Origin: Bacteroidales bacterium
Lineage (GTDB): Bacteria; Bacteroidota; Bacteroidia; Bacteroidales; UBA932
Length of the DNA stretch: 64,000 nt
Direction of reading: 5' to 3'
NCBI GenBank assembly: GCA_017504965.1
Contig: JAFVQD010000018.1
Span: 1-64,000, forward strand
The notes beneath the pieces are model-generated. The model worked only from the letters and a program-made list of their open reading frames with translations, ran no database searches and was not told the origin of the DNA. Shown here piece after piece: positions 1-7,439 of the stretch. The position numbers and the translations under genes are program-made. Within the stretch, counting starts at the first letter, position 1; each line of letters starts with the position of its first letter.

Positions 1-103
1 CGCCATCAATCAGTATTGCTACTAATCATGCTGCCCCTCGACTTGCATGTGTTAAGCCTGCCGCTAGCGTTCATCCTGAGCCAGGATCAAACTCTTCATT
101 GTA
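1..103 (-). rRNA. rrs: 16S ribosomal RNA, 5' end (partial)
   Basis: Read on the reverse strand this is the conserved start of bacterial 16S rRNA, containing the universal 27F site (AGAGTTTGATCCTGGCTCAG) followed by the usual GATGAACGCTAGCGGCAGGC stretch. Only about the first 100 nt are inside the window, and the gene continues beyond the left edge. The mature 5' end is placed near 103 by comparison with other 16S genes. The rRNA operon therefore runs leftward, away from the arginine operon. Confidence 0.97.
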
Positions 104-277
104 TATTCTATTTTTATATTTCTAGCTTGTCCTGAACTCTCCTGTACTAATAAATTTCTCTAAAGAAATTAACGCTTGTACTCTTTTCTTGGTACTTATA
201 AATTGTACTTGTTCTTCATTATTTCAATCAACTTTTTGTTTCCCTCTCTTCGGATGTGTTCCTCTCAAAAGGGACCG

Positions 278-309
278 CAAAGATATGCGGTTTGAATCAA
301 ACCACCAAA
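278..309 (-). promoter_or_regulatory. rRNA operon promoter
   Basis: On the reverse strand, TTTG (306-309) lies 20 nt upstream of TATCTTTG (278-285), which matches the Bacteroidota primary-sigma consensus TTTG-N19/20-TAnnTTTG. Transcription would begin near 270 and give a leader of about 165 nt before the mature 16S end. That leader holds a short dyad (TTTCTTTAGAGAAA), possibly connected with processing or antitermination. Confidence 0.7.
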
Positions 310-347
310 TTTTTTTTGCAAAAATTTTAGCATTTTTTGCTAACTCG

Positions 348-587
348 TTAGAAAAGACGAGGATAATTTTGATCAAGCTCTTTCATCACTGTACCGATGA
401 TACAATCTCTGAAAAAAGCGGCTTTAGAATGGACATTATATTTCTTACAATACTCATCGATATACTCAAGTTCCATCTTGTTAAAACGGATGGTCTTTCC
501 ATATAATCTGAGATACCTGGCTTTATCCTTACGGAGAAAATCAGGGGTCAATATCTTCTTATTTTTCTTCTTCCTGGCCAAAATCAC
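348..587 (-). CDS. Small conserved protein, possibly ribbon-helix-helix-like
   Basis: This 79-residue protein starts with GTG. It has a very basic N-terminus (ARKKKNKK), then RFNKMELEYIDEYCKKYNVH, which has the look of a ribbon-helix-helix or small DNA-binding fold (a strand with an odd hydrophobic pattern followed by two helices). It sits between the rRNA promoter and the divergent arginine operon. A TATCTTTG box lies about 10 nt upstream of the start, so its mRNA would be almost leaderless. I recognise the general look of a Bacteroidota hypothetical protein but cannot name the family. The helix pattern and lysine-rich head favour nucleic-acid binding; this is inference. Confidence 0.6.
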   Translation of the reverse strand: MILARKKKNKKILTPDFLRKDKARYLRLYGKTIRFNKMELEYIDEYCKKYNVHSKAAFFRDCIIGTVMKELDQNYPRLF

Positions 588-627
588 AAATTTTCCCCAA
601 AGATAATACTTATATTTAAAAAAGTAC

Positions 628-635
628 TATATTTG
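628..635 (+). promoter_or_regulatory. Arginine operon promoter, -7 box
   Basis: TATATTTG matches the Bacteroidota -7 element TAnnTTTG. No good TTTG is found at -33. The expected start of transcription, near 640, is only a few nt ahead of the leader-peptide ATG at 644, so the leader peptide would be translated from an almost leaderless mRNA end. Confidence 0.55.
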
Positions 636-643
636 CAGCGGAA

Positions 644-709
644 ATGAGAAATATGGAATACATATCACGACTGATGTCCAGATCTGGACGTTCCCGAATC
701 CGACGATAG
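644..709 (+). CDS. Arginine-rich leader peptide (attenuator)
   Basis: This short reading frame (21 codons plus TAG) lies between the promoter box and the first arginine-biosynthesis gene. Seven of its 21 residues are arginine (positions 2, 9, 13, 16, 18, 20 and 21), and five of them fall in the last nine codons (ending RSRIRR). Such a bias directly upstream of an arginine operon is the hallmark of a leader peptide that senses charged arginyl-tRNA through ribosome stalling. The final arginine codons overlap the left arm of a terminator-like hairpin. Internal ATGs exist at 653 and 674, but the first one fits the promoter position. No peptide function beyond sensing is implied. Confidence 0.75.
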   Translation: MRNMEYISRLMSRSGRSRIRR

Positions 710-756
710 GGAGTCACTCCCGTTATATATCACATCGGATTCAATTTATATTTTTT
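696..756 (+). terminator. Candidate transcription attenuator of the arginine operon
   Basis: GAATCCGA (696-703) pairs perfectly with TCGGATTC (735-742) and encloses a second hairpin, GGGAG-TCA-CTCCC (709-721). A T-rich run with six T's at 751-756 follows. The left arm lies inside the last arginine codons of the leader peptide, so a ribosome stalled there would block the stem and allow read-through. A separate 14-nt palindrome (GTCCAGATCTGGAC, 676-689) could serve as the pause hairpin. The T-run starts 8 nt after the stem, which is looser than a textbook terminator. Confidence 0.6.
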
Positions 757-783
757 CATTTATAACCAATATTCAATTCCACA

Positions 784-1419
784 ATGAAAATAAACGTGTG
801 TGTGGCTGATGAGAGTCACGCAGTTTATGCACAACAAATATGCGATTTAGTGTACGTCTCTGCCCAGGAGAGAGGTACAGGTATTGCCAAAAGAACCCCT
901 GAGTATATAGCCCAAAAGATGAAAGTGGGCAAAGCTGTCATAGCCCTCACCGAAGATGGGGAACTTGCCGGCTTCGCTTATGTCGAGACCTGGAGTCATA
1001 CCCTTTTTGTAGCTAATTCGGGTCTGATCGTAGCTCACAAATTCAGGAAAACTGGACTTGCCAAGAGGATCAAACAGGAAGTCTTCAATCTTTCAAGGAG
1101 AAAATACCCAGATGCCAAGATCTTCAGTATCACCACAGGGGCTGCAGTGATGAAAATAAATTCCGATATGGGCTTCAGACCGGTTCCATTCTCTGAATTG
1201 ACAGATGATGCTGAGTTCTGGGCAGGCTGTAAAGGGTGCAAGAATTTCGACATTCTTGAGAGGAACAATTACAAAATGTGCTTGTGCACCGGTCTTCTTT
1301 ATGACCCGGCAGATAAAGAAAGTAGAAAAACAATTAAAAATAAAAACAATGAAAAAAGTCGTTTTAGCATTCAGTGGTGGTTTAGACACCTCCTTTTGCG
1401 TCCCGTATCTAAAAAATGA
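784..1419 (+). CDS. GNAT N-acyltransferase, probable first enzyme of arginine synthesis
   Basis: This 211-residue protein has the GNAT fold. A central strand region (AGFAYVETW) is followed by the acyl-CoA-binding segment around VAHKFRKTGLAKRIKQ and a conserved NSDMGFRPVPFSEL stretch. It is the first gene after the attenuator and overlaps argG, so it probably acylates glutamate (the ArgA/NAGS role). The Pro90 carbamoyltransferase downstream suggests succinyl-CoA may be its donor, which is inference. The last 23 or so codons overlap argG by 71 bp in a different frame and encode a basic tail rich in Lys, Arg and Trp. That tail looks like an extension past an ancestral stop near residue 190. Confidence 0.75.
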   Translation: MKINVCVADESHAVYAQQICDLVYVSAQERGTGIAKRTPEYIAQKMKVGKAVIALTEDGELAGFAYVETWSHTLFVANSGLIVAHKFRKTGLAKRIKQEVFNLSRRKYPDAKIFSITTGAAVMKINSDMGFRPVPFSELTDDAEFWAGCKGCKNFDILERNNYKMCLCTGLLYDPADKESRKTIKNKNNEKSRFSIQWWFRHLLLRPVSKK

Positions 1420-2545
1420 GAAGGGGCTTGAAGTTCACACAGTTCTTGTAAACACAGGTGGATTCTCTAAAGAGGAGGCTGCCAGGATCGAAGAGAGAGC
1501 TCTGACTTTGGGTGCAGCAAGCCACACCACAGTGGATGCAGTGGATACCTATTATAATAAGGGGCTGAAATATCTTATCTATGGCAATGTTCTCAAGAAC
1601 AACACCTATCCCCTATCTGTAAGCTCAGAGAGAGTCTTCCAGGCTCTTGAGGTTCTTAATACCGTCAAGAAAATCGGTGCTGACTATGTGGCACACGGAA
1701 GTACCGGTGCAGGCAATGATCAGGTTCGCTTTGATATCGTATTCGAGATTATGGCACCTGAAGTGGAGATCCTCGCCCCTATCCGTGAACTTGAGATCAG
1801 CCGCAAGGACGAGATCGACTACTTGGTAAAACACGGCTTCAATTTCTCTTGGGAGAAATCAAAATACTCAATCAACCAGGGTGTTTGGGGTACAAGTATC
1901 GGCGGCGTGGAGACCCTATCATCGTCAGGTTACCTTCCTGAAGAGGCCTACCCTTCACAAAAGGTTAAAGATGGTAGCGAAATCGTGACACTGGGATTCT
2001 CTAAAGGTGAGCTTTGCTCTGTAAATGGAGAGGAACTTACCCCTGTTCAGGCTATATACAAACTTAAAGAGATCGCAGAGCCTTATGCTATCGGTCGAGA
2101 CACCCACGTAGGAGACACTATTATAGGCATAAAGGGAAGAGTAGGTTTTGAGGCTGCCGCTCCACTTATCATCATCAAAGCCCACCACCTTCTTGAGAAA
2201 CACGTACTTACCAAAAATCAGCTTAACTGGAAAGACCAGCTGTCAAACTACTACGGTCAGCTTATGCACGAAGCTCAGTATCTCGAGCCACTTTCCAGAG
2301 ATATCGAAGCATTCCTTGAGAGCACCCAGAAGACCGTTACCGGTACTGTTCAGGTACAGCTGATGCCTTACCATTTCTCAGTACTCGGCTGCGAGAGCAA
2401 ATACGATATGATGAGCTCGAAATTTGGCGACTACGGTGAGAAGAACAAATCATTCTCCGGTAGAGATATCATAGGCTTTACCAAGGTACTGGCAAATCCT
2501 TTGAAAATTTTCTATTCACTCCAGGAGGATAAGGACAATGAATAA
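1349..2545 (+). CDS. argG: Argininosuccinate synthase
   Basis: This enzyme joins citrulline and aspartate with ATP to give argininosuccinate. The 398-residue protein starts at the ATG giving MKKVVLAFSGGLDTSFCVPY. Its SGGLDTS is the PP-loop ATP pyrophosphatase motif, and HGSTGAGNDQVRF is the conserved nucleotide-binding segment. An upstream in-frame ATG at 1205 lies deep inside the GNAT gene and is rejected, because the homologous N-terminus begins at 1349. In this pathway succinylated or acetylated citrulline is made first and deacylated before this step. The 3' end overlaps argC by 8 bp. Confidence 0.95.
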   Translation: MKKVVLAFSGGLDTSFCVPYLKNEKGLEVHTVLVNTGGFSKEEAARIEERALTLGAASHTTVDAVDTYYNKGLKYLIYGNVLKNNTYPLSVSSERVFQALEVLNTVKKIGADYVAHGSTGAGNDQVRFDIVFEIMAPEVEILAPIRELEISRKDEIDYLVKHGFNFSWEKSKYSINQGVWGTSIGGVETLSSSGYLPEEAYPSQKVKDGSEIVTLGFSKGELCSVNGEELTPVQAIYKLKEIAEPYAIGRDTHVGDTIIGIKGRVGFEAAAPLIIIKAHHLLEKHVLTKNQLNWKDQLSNYYGQLMHEAQYLEPLSRDIEAFLESTQKTVTGTVQVQLMPYHFSVLGCESKYDMMSSKFGDYGEKNKSFSGRDIIGFTKVLANPLKIFYSLQEDKDNE

Positions 2546-3521
2546 GATAAAGGTAGCTATTGCCGGAGGGACAGGTTATACAGGGGGAGAACTTCTCAGA
2601 CTTCTGATCAATCACCCTTATGTGGAGATAGTATCTGTCCTCAGTACCACCTCTGCAGGGACCAGGGTGGACTCTATCCACCGTGACCTGCTTGGTGATA
2701 CCGATCTGGTATGCACCTCATCACTGGAGGAGGGCGAAACCCCGGATGTCATCTTCCTCTGCCTTGGGCACGGACTTTCGAGGGAATTTATCAGCCAGAA
2801 CAATATTCCGGCAGGGTGCAAAATCATCGACCTTGGGAACGATTTCAGGGTAGAGAGCAGCTACGGAGAGAAGAACTTCGTCTATGGACTTGCTGAGCTT
2901 CGAAAAGAGGAGATCAGCCACTGCAATTATCTTGCAAATCCCGGCTGCTTCGCCACTTGCATCCAGCTTGCCCTCCTACCCCTTGCTGCCAAAGGGCTTA
3001 TCAGTGACGAGATACATATCCACGCCATTACCGGCTCTACCGGTGCAGGGAAAAAGCTTGCAGAACCTTCGCACTTTTCATACAGGAACTCTAACATCTC
3101 GGTATATAAGTCATTCACCCACCAGCACTTGGCTGAGATAGGGATGACACTCTCCCTTCTGCAGGGAGCCCCCGTTCCCCAGATCAACTTCGTCCCTATG
3201 AGGGGGGATTTCACCAGGGGTATTTTCGGCAGCATCTACACCAAATGCAGCCTCACCAAAGAGGAGGCAACTGCCCTGTATAAGGGGTACTACCAGGGGG
3301 CAGAGTTCGTAAAGGTGAGCGACGAGGGGATCAGCCTTAAAGAGGTGGTTAATACCAACAAGTCTCTGCTTCACGTGGAGATGCACAACGGATATATCCA
3401 CATCACCTCCATCATAGACAATCTGGTAAAAGGTGCATCAGGGCAGGCAGTGCAAAATATGAACCTTATGTTCGGTCTGCCGGAGTCTACCGGTCTCAAA
3501 TTAAAAGCAGGAGCATTCTGA
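2538..3521 (+). CDS. argC: N-acyl-gamma-glutamyl-phosphate reductase
   Basis: This NADPH-dependent enzyme reduces N-acylglutamyl phosphate to the semialdehyde. The 327-residue protein has the N-terminal Rossmann motif AIAGGTGYTGGELLRLL and the active-site cysteine in ANPGCFATCIQLALLPL. GSTGAGKKL and HQHLAEIG, typical of ArgC, are also present. The start overlaps the end of argG, which implies translational coupling, and argD follows after 2 nt. In this lineage the acyl group may be succinyl rather than acetyl. Confidence 0.95.
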   Translation: MNKIKVAIAGGTGYTGGELLRLLINHPYVEIVSVLSTTSAGTRVDSIHRDLLGDTDLVCTSSLEEGETPDVIFLCLGHGLSREFISQNNIPAGCKIIDLGNDFRVESSYGEKNFVYGLAELRKEEISHCNYLANPGCFATCIQLALLPLAAKGLISDEIHIHAITGSTGAGKKLAEPSHFSYRNSNISVYKSFTHQHLAEIGMTLSLLQGAPVPQINFVPMRGDFTRGIFGSIYTKCSLTKEEATALYKGYYQGAEFVKVSDEGISLKEVVNTNKSLLHVEMHNGYIHITSIIDNLVKGASGQAVQNMNLMFGLPESTGLKLKAGAF

Positions 3522-3523
3522 TT

Positions 3524-4648
3524 ATGGAACTTTTTGATGTATACAAACTATGGCCAATAGAGCCTATAAAGGCTAAAGGGTGGAAAATCTGGGATAAGGA
3601 TGGTGCAGAGTACACCGATCTGTATGGAGGACACGCAGTAATATCGATAGGACACTGCCACCCTACCTATATCAATATGCTCCAGGAGCAATTGAACAAG
3701 CTCGGTTTCTACTCAAATGCTGTGCAGAACTCCCTCCAGAAGGAGCTGGCTGCCAAACTCGGGGAGGTCTCAGGCTACAATGACTATACACTTTTTCTGG
3801 CAAATTCAGGGGCAGAAGCCAATGAGAATGCTCTGAAACTGGCCTCTTTCCACACAGGAAAGAGGAAGTTCATTGCATTGGAAAAGGCATTTCACGGAAG
3901 GACCTCCGGTGCAGTGGCTGCTACCGACAATCCTAAGATCAGAGCCCCTTTCAATAAGACTGACCATATCACCTTCGTCCCCATCAACGACATCATCGCT
4001 GTAGACAAATGGCTCAGCACAGGTGAGTACGCAGGTGTAATTATAGAAGGCATCCAGGGGGTAGCCGGTATATTCGAGCCGCAGAAAGAGTACTTGCAGG
4101 AGGTATCATCCCTCTGCAAAAAGCACTCTGCTCTGCTGATATTGGACGAAGTCCAATCGGGATACGGAAGGACCGGAAAGTTTTTTGCACATCAGCACTC
4201 TGATGTGACCCCCGACATCATCACCACTGCAAAAGGTATGGGCAACGGCTTCCCTATCGGAGGTGTGCTCATCGCACCCCACATCAAGCCTTCCTACGGG
4301 ATGCTGGGGACCACTTTTGGAGGCAATCACTTGGCCTGTACAGCAGCACTGGCTGTGCTGAAAGTGATAGAAGATGAGAATCTGGTGGAAAATGCCAGAG
4401 TAATAGGTGAATATCTGATAGACTCTCTCTCCAAACTACCTGTCTTCAAAGAGGTTAGAGGCAGAGGCCTGATGATCGGTCTGGAACTTGGTCAGGGGTA
4501 TGAAGGGCTGAGAGACAAACTGTTGTTCGAAGAACACATATTTACAGGTGGTGCCGGAGCTAATGTTATCAGACTCCTTCCACCGCTCAATATTACTAAA
4601 GAGGTGGCTGACCACTTCATAAATACCATTAAAAAACTTACAGAATAA
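3524..4648 (+). CDS. argD: N-acylornithine aminotransferase
   Basis: This class-III PLP-dependent aminotransferase (374 residues) converts N-acylglutamate semialdehyde to N-acylornithine with glutamate as donor. Visible motifs are NSGAEANENALKLA, HGRTSGAVAAT, ILDEVQSGYGRTG (with the PLP-binding Asp) and TTAKGMGNGFPIGG, which holds the Schiff-base lysine. Length and motif order are normal for ArgD. Its TAA overlaps the ATG of the next gene by one base, so the operon is tightly coupled here. Confidence 0.94.
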   Translation: MELFDVYKLWPIEPIKAKGWKIWDKDGAEYTDLYGGHAVISIGHCHPTYINMLQEQLNKLGFYSNAVQNSLQKELAAKLGEVSGYNDYTLFLANSGAEANENALKLASFHTGKRKFIALEKAFHGRTSGAVAATDNPKIRAPFNKTDHITFVPINDIIAVDKWLSTGEYAGVIIEGIQGVAGIFEPQKEYLQEVSSLCKKHSALLILDEVQSGYGRTGKFFAHQHSDVTPDIITTAKGMGNGFPIGGVLIAPHIKPSYGMLGTTFGGNHLACTAALAVLKVIEDENLVENARVIGEYLIDSLSKLPVFKEVRGRGLMIGLELGQGYEGLRDKLLFEEHIFTGGAGANVIRLLPPLNITKEVADHFINTIKKLTE

Positions 4649-5601
4649 TGAGACATTTTACCAAAGTTCAGGATATAGGTGATCTGCACGAAGCACTGGC
4701 TAAAGCCAAATTTGTGAAAGAAAATCCGTTTGCAGACCAGCATCTGGGCAAAAACAAGACCCTGCTGATGATCTTTTTCAACTCAAGCCTCAGGACCAGA
4801 CTAAGTACTCAGAAAGCGGCCCTGAATCTTGGTATGAATGTGATCGTTCTGGATATAAATAGCGGAGCCTGGAAACTGGAGATAGAGAGGGGCGTGGTAA
4901 TGGACGGAGACAAACCGGAACACATCCTGGAGGCTATACCGGTGATAGGATCCTACTGCGATGTGATCGGGGTCAGATCATTTGCCAGATTTGAAAACAA
5001 GGAGGACGACTATAACGAGAAGATTCTCAATCAGTTCATCAAGTACTCAGGAAAGCCTGTATTCAGTATGGAGGCAGCGACCAGACACCCTCTTCAGAGT
5101 TTTGCAGACCTCATCACCATCGAAGAGTACAAGAAGAGTGCAAGACCTAAAGTGGTATTGACCTGGGCACCACACCCTAAAGCATTGCCGCAGGCAGTCC
5201 CCAACTCATTTGCAGAGTGGATGAACGCCACTGACTACGAGTTTGTAATCACCCACCCTGAAGGGTATGAACTCAGCAGCGAGTTTGTAGGGGATGCCAA
5301 GGTCATCTATGACCAGAAAGAGGCGTTTAGAGGGGCAGACTTCATCTATGCGAAAAACTGGTCAGCATTCAGCGATCCTCACTATGGAGAGGTGCTCTCC
5401 AAAGATATGAACTGGATGGTGGACGAAGATAAAATGGCTCTTACCAACGACGCATACTTTATGCATTGCCTCCCTGTCAGGAGAAATATGATCGTTAGCG
5501 ACGCTGTCATCGAGAGTCCCAAATCTATCGTCATACCTGAGGCTGCCAACAGGGTGGTATCTGCACAAACAGTTCTGAAAGAGATACTTATTAACCTATA
5601 A
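4648..5601 (+). CDS. argF': N-succinylornithine carbamoyltransferase (SOTCase type)
   Basis: This 317-residue transcarbamylase makes N-acylcitrulline from carbamoyl phosphate and N-acylornithine. NSSLRTR (residues 45-51) is the carbamoyl-phosphate loop, and HCLPVRRN is the C-terminal substrate loop. Residue 90 is proline, within DGDKPEH. Established work on the Bacteroides fragilis enzyme showed that Pro90 (against Glu92 in Xanthomonas acetylornithine transcarbamylase) fixes preference for N-succinylornithine. The local context and exact numbering match, so I call this the succinyl type. Ordinary ornithine carbamoyltransferases lack this segment. It lies between argD and argB, as expected for the acylated citrulline route. 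Confidence 0.9.
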   Translation: MRHFTKVQDIGDLHEALAKAKFVKENPFADQHLGKNKTLLMIFFNSSLRTRLSTQKAALNLGMNVIVLDINSGAWKLEIERGVVMDGDKPEHILEAIPVIGSYCDVIGVRSFARFENKEDDYNEKILNQFIKYSGKPVFSMEAATRHPLQSFADLITIEEYKKSARPKVVLTWAPHPKALPQAVPNSFAEWMNATDYEFVITHPEGYELSSEFVGDAKVIYDQKEAFRGADFIYAKNWSAFSDPHYGEVLSKDMNWMVDEDKMALTNDAYFMHCLPVRRNMIVSDAVIESPKSIVIPEAANRVVSAQTVLKEILINL

Positions 5602-5610
5602 ATCTGAAAT

Positions 5611-6384
5611 ATGAGCCAACTTACTATACTTAAAATAGGTGGAAACATCATAGATGTACCATACCTTCTGGAGAAGTTCATCTCAGACTTCGTGAAGATA
5701 GAGGGCCCCAAAATCCTTATTCACGGAGGGGGCAAACTCGCCAGCGAGTTATCTGCCAAGATGGGGATAGAGACCAAAATGCACGAAGGGAGGAGAATCA
5801 CCGACTACGAGACTCTCAAACTCGTGACGATGGTGTATGCCGGTCTTATCAACAAAGAGATTGTGGCCGGATTTCAGAAAGATGGCTGCAATGCCATCGG
5901 GCTTTCGGGTGCAGATGCCAATATCATCCCTGCTACCAGAAGAGCCCCCCAGCCTATCGATTTCGGATATGTAGGGGATGTGAACCCCCAGATGATCAAT
6001 GACAGATTCCTTTTCTCCCTGCTGAGTATGGGTATCACACCTGTCATCTGCGCCATCACACACGACGGCAACGGCTCACTCCTTAACACCAATGCTGACA
6101 CCATCGCCTCAAGCATAGCGATCGCTATGTCAAAGCACTACAGCACCAAGCTGGTATACTGTTTCGAGAAAAACGGTGTTCTGCTCGATCCGGATGATGA
6201 CGACTCTGTCATCTCACTTATCACCTACGACCACTTCCAGAACCTTAAAAAAGAGGGAATTATCTCCAAAGGGATGATACCCAAGCTGGACAACGCTTTC
6301 AAAGCTATATCGAATGGTGTATCGGAGGTGGAAATCAAGCACGCAAGCAATTTGAACTTACAGATAGGTACCCTTCTGAAATGA
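5611..6384 (+). CDS. argB: N-acylglutamate kinase
   Basis: This 257-residue amino-acid kinase phosphorylates N-acylglutamate. The N-terminal ILKIGGNIID and IHGGGKLASEL loops bind ATP phosphates, NTNADTIASSIA is the conserved nucleotide site, and SKGMIPKLDNAF is the family C-terminal motif. The protein has the usual length of the short, arginine-insensitive ArgB class and lacks the N-terminal helix of feedback-inhibited enzymes. Control would then rest on transcription (the attenuator); this is inference. The stop overlaps the next start (ATGA). Confidence 0.94.
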   Translation: MSQLTILKIGGNIIDVPYLLEKFISDFVKIEGPKILIHGGGKLASELSAKMGIETKMHEGRRITDYETLKLVTMVYAGLINKEIVAGFQKDGCNAIGLSGADANIIPATRRAPQPIDFGYVGDVNPQMINDRFLFSLLSMGITPVICAITHDGNGSLLNTNADTIASSIAIAMSKHYSTKLVYCFEKNGVLLDPDDDDSVISLITYDHFQNLKKEGIISKGMIPKLDNAFKAISNGVSEVEIKHASNLNLQIGTLLK

Positions 6385-7439
6385 GATACAAACTACTGAG
6401 AGATATGGTCGCCATTCCATCTTTCTCCCGCCAGGAGGGGGAGGTGGCTGACCTTGTATGCTCTTGGATAGAGGAGAAAGGGGTTCAGTACAAAAGGATG
6501 GGGAACAATATCCTCCTGCATAAGGGGTGCGGAAAGGATGGCGCCCCCTCCCTCCTGCTCAACTCCCACATAGACACAGTCAAGCCCTCGCCCAAATACA
6601 CATTTGACCCATTCACCCCACCATACCACCCCGAAAGGATAGATGGCCTGGGGAGCAATGATGCCGGGGGAAGTGCCTTCGCCCTACTGCACACATTTCT
6701 CCATTACCTGAACGAGGAGCTCCCTTTCAATCTGGGGCTTATCCTCTCTGCAGAGGAGGAGTGTTCAGGGGAGAACGGGATAGCATCCCTATCTTCGTAT
6801 ATAAGTGAGAACTATGACTTTGCCATTATAGGGGAGCCCACTTGTATGAGAGCCGCCGTAGGTGAAAGGGGGCTTCTGGTACTCGACGGCACTGCCCACG
6901 GAGTTACAGGGCACGCTGCCAGAAACGAAGGGGTAAATGCGATTGATATTGCCATAAAGGATATAACCAGACTGCAGAATTTTCATTTCGGAAAGATATC
7001 TCCCTCAATGGGAAAAATCAAACTCACTGTGACTCAGATCAATGCAGGCACTCAGCACAATGTCATCCCAGACACTTGCACCTTCGTAGCCGATATACGT
7101 ACCACAGAACAATATACACCTACCGAGATCTGGGAGATGCTGCAGGCAGAGGTGGAGAGCACCCTCACCCCACGCAGACTCACCAATCAGAGTTCCGCCA
7201 CACCCCAAGGGCACATTTTGCTGGAGGCTGTCGCACAGAGCGGGATAGAGAGCTTCATCTCCCCCACTACATCGGACTGGATGAAGATAGATATCCCAGC
7301 CATCAAGATGGGGCCCGGGGACTCAGCCAGATCACATCAGGCAGACGAATATATCCTCTGCAGTGAGATAGAAAATGGGATAGAAACCTACATCAAATTT
7401 ATAGACACATTAGAACAATTGATACATAATGGGAAATAA
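6381..7439 (+). CDS. M20 deacylase for N-acylcitrulline/ornithine (ArgE/DapE family)
   Basis: This 352-residue M20 metallopeptidase-family enzyme has metal-binding residues visible in SHIDTVKP, GSNDAGGSA and SAEEECSGENG. The dimerisation segment follows in the middle of the protein. Its place between argB and argH, with a Pro90 carbamoyltransferase upstream, indicates that it removes the succinyl (or acetyl) group from N-acylcitrulline to give citrulline for ArgG. The start overlaps argB by 4 bp and the end overlaps argH by 11 bp. The substrate assignment is from context. Confidence 0.87.
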   Translation: MRYKLLRDMVAIPSFSRQEGEVADLVCSWIEEKGVQYKRMGNNILLHKGCGKDGAPSLLLNSHIDTVKPSPKYTFDPFTPPYHPERIDGLGSNDAGGSAFALLHTFLHYLNEELPFNLGLILSAEEECSGENGIASLSSYISENYDFAIIGEPTCMRAAVGERGLLVLDGTAHGVTGHAARNEGVNAIDIAIKDITRLQNFHFGKISPSMGKIKLTVTQINAGTQHNVIPDTCTFVADIRTTEQYTPTEIWEMLQAEVESTLTPRRLTNQSSATPQGHILLEAVAQSGIESFISPTTSDWMKIDIPAIKMGPGDSARSHQADEYILCSEIENGIETYIKFIDTLEQLIHNGK

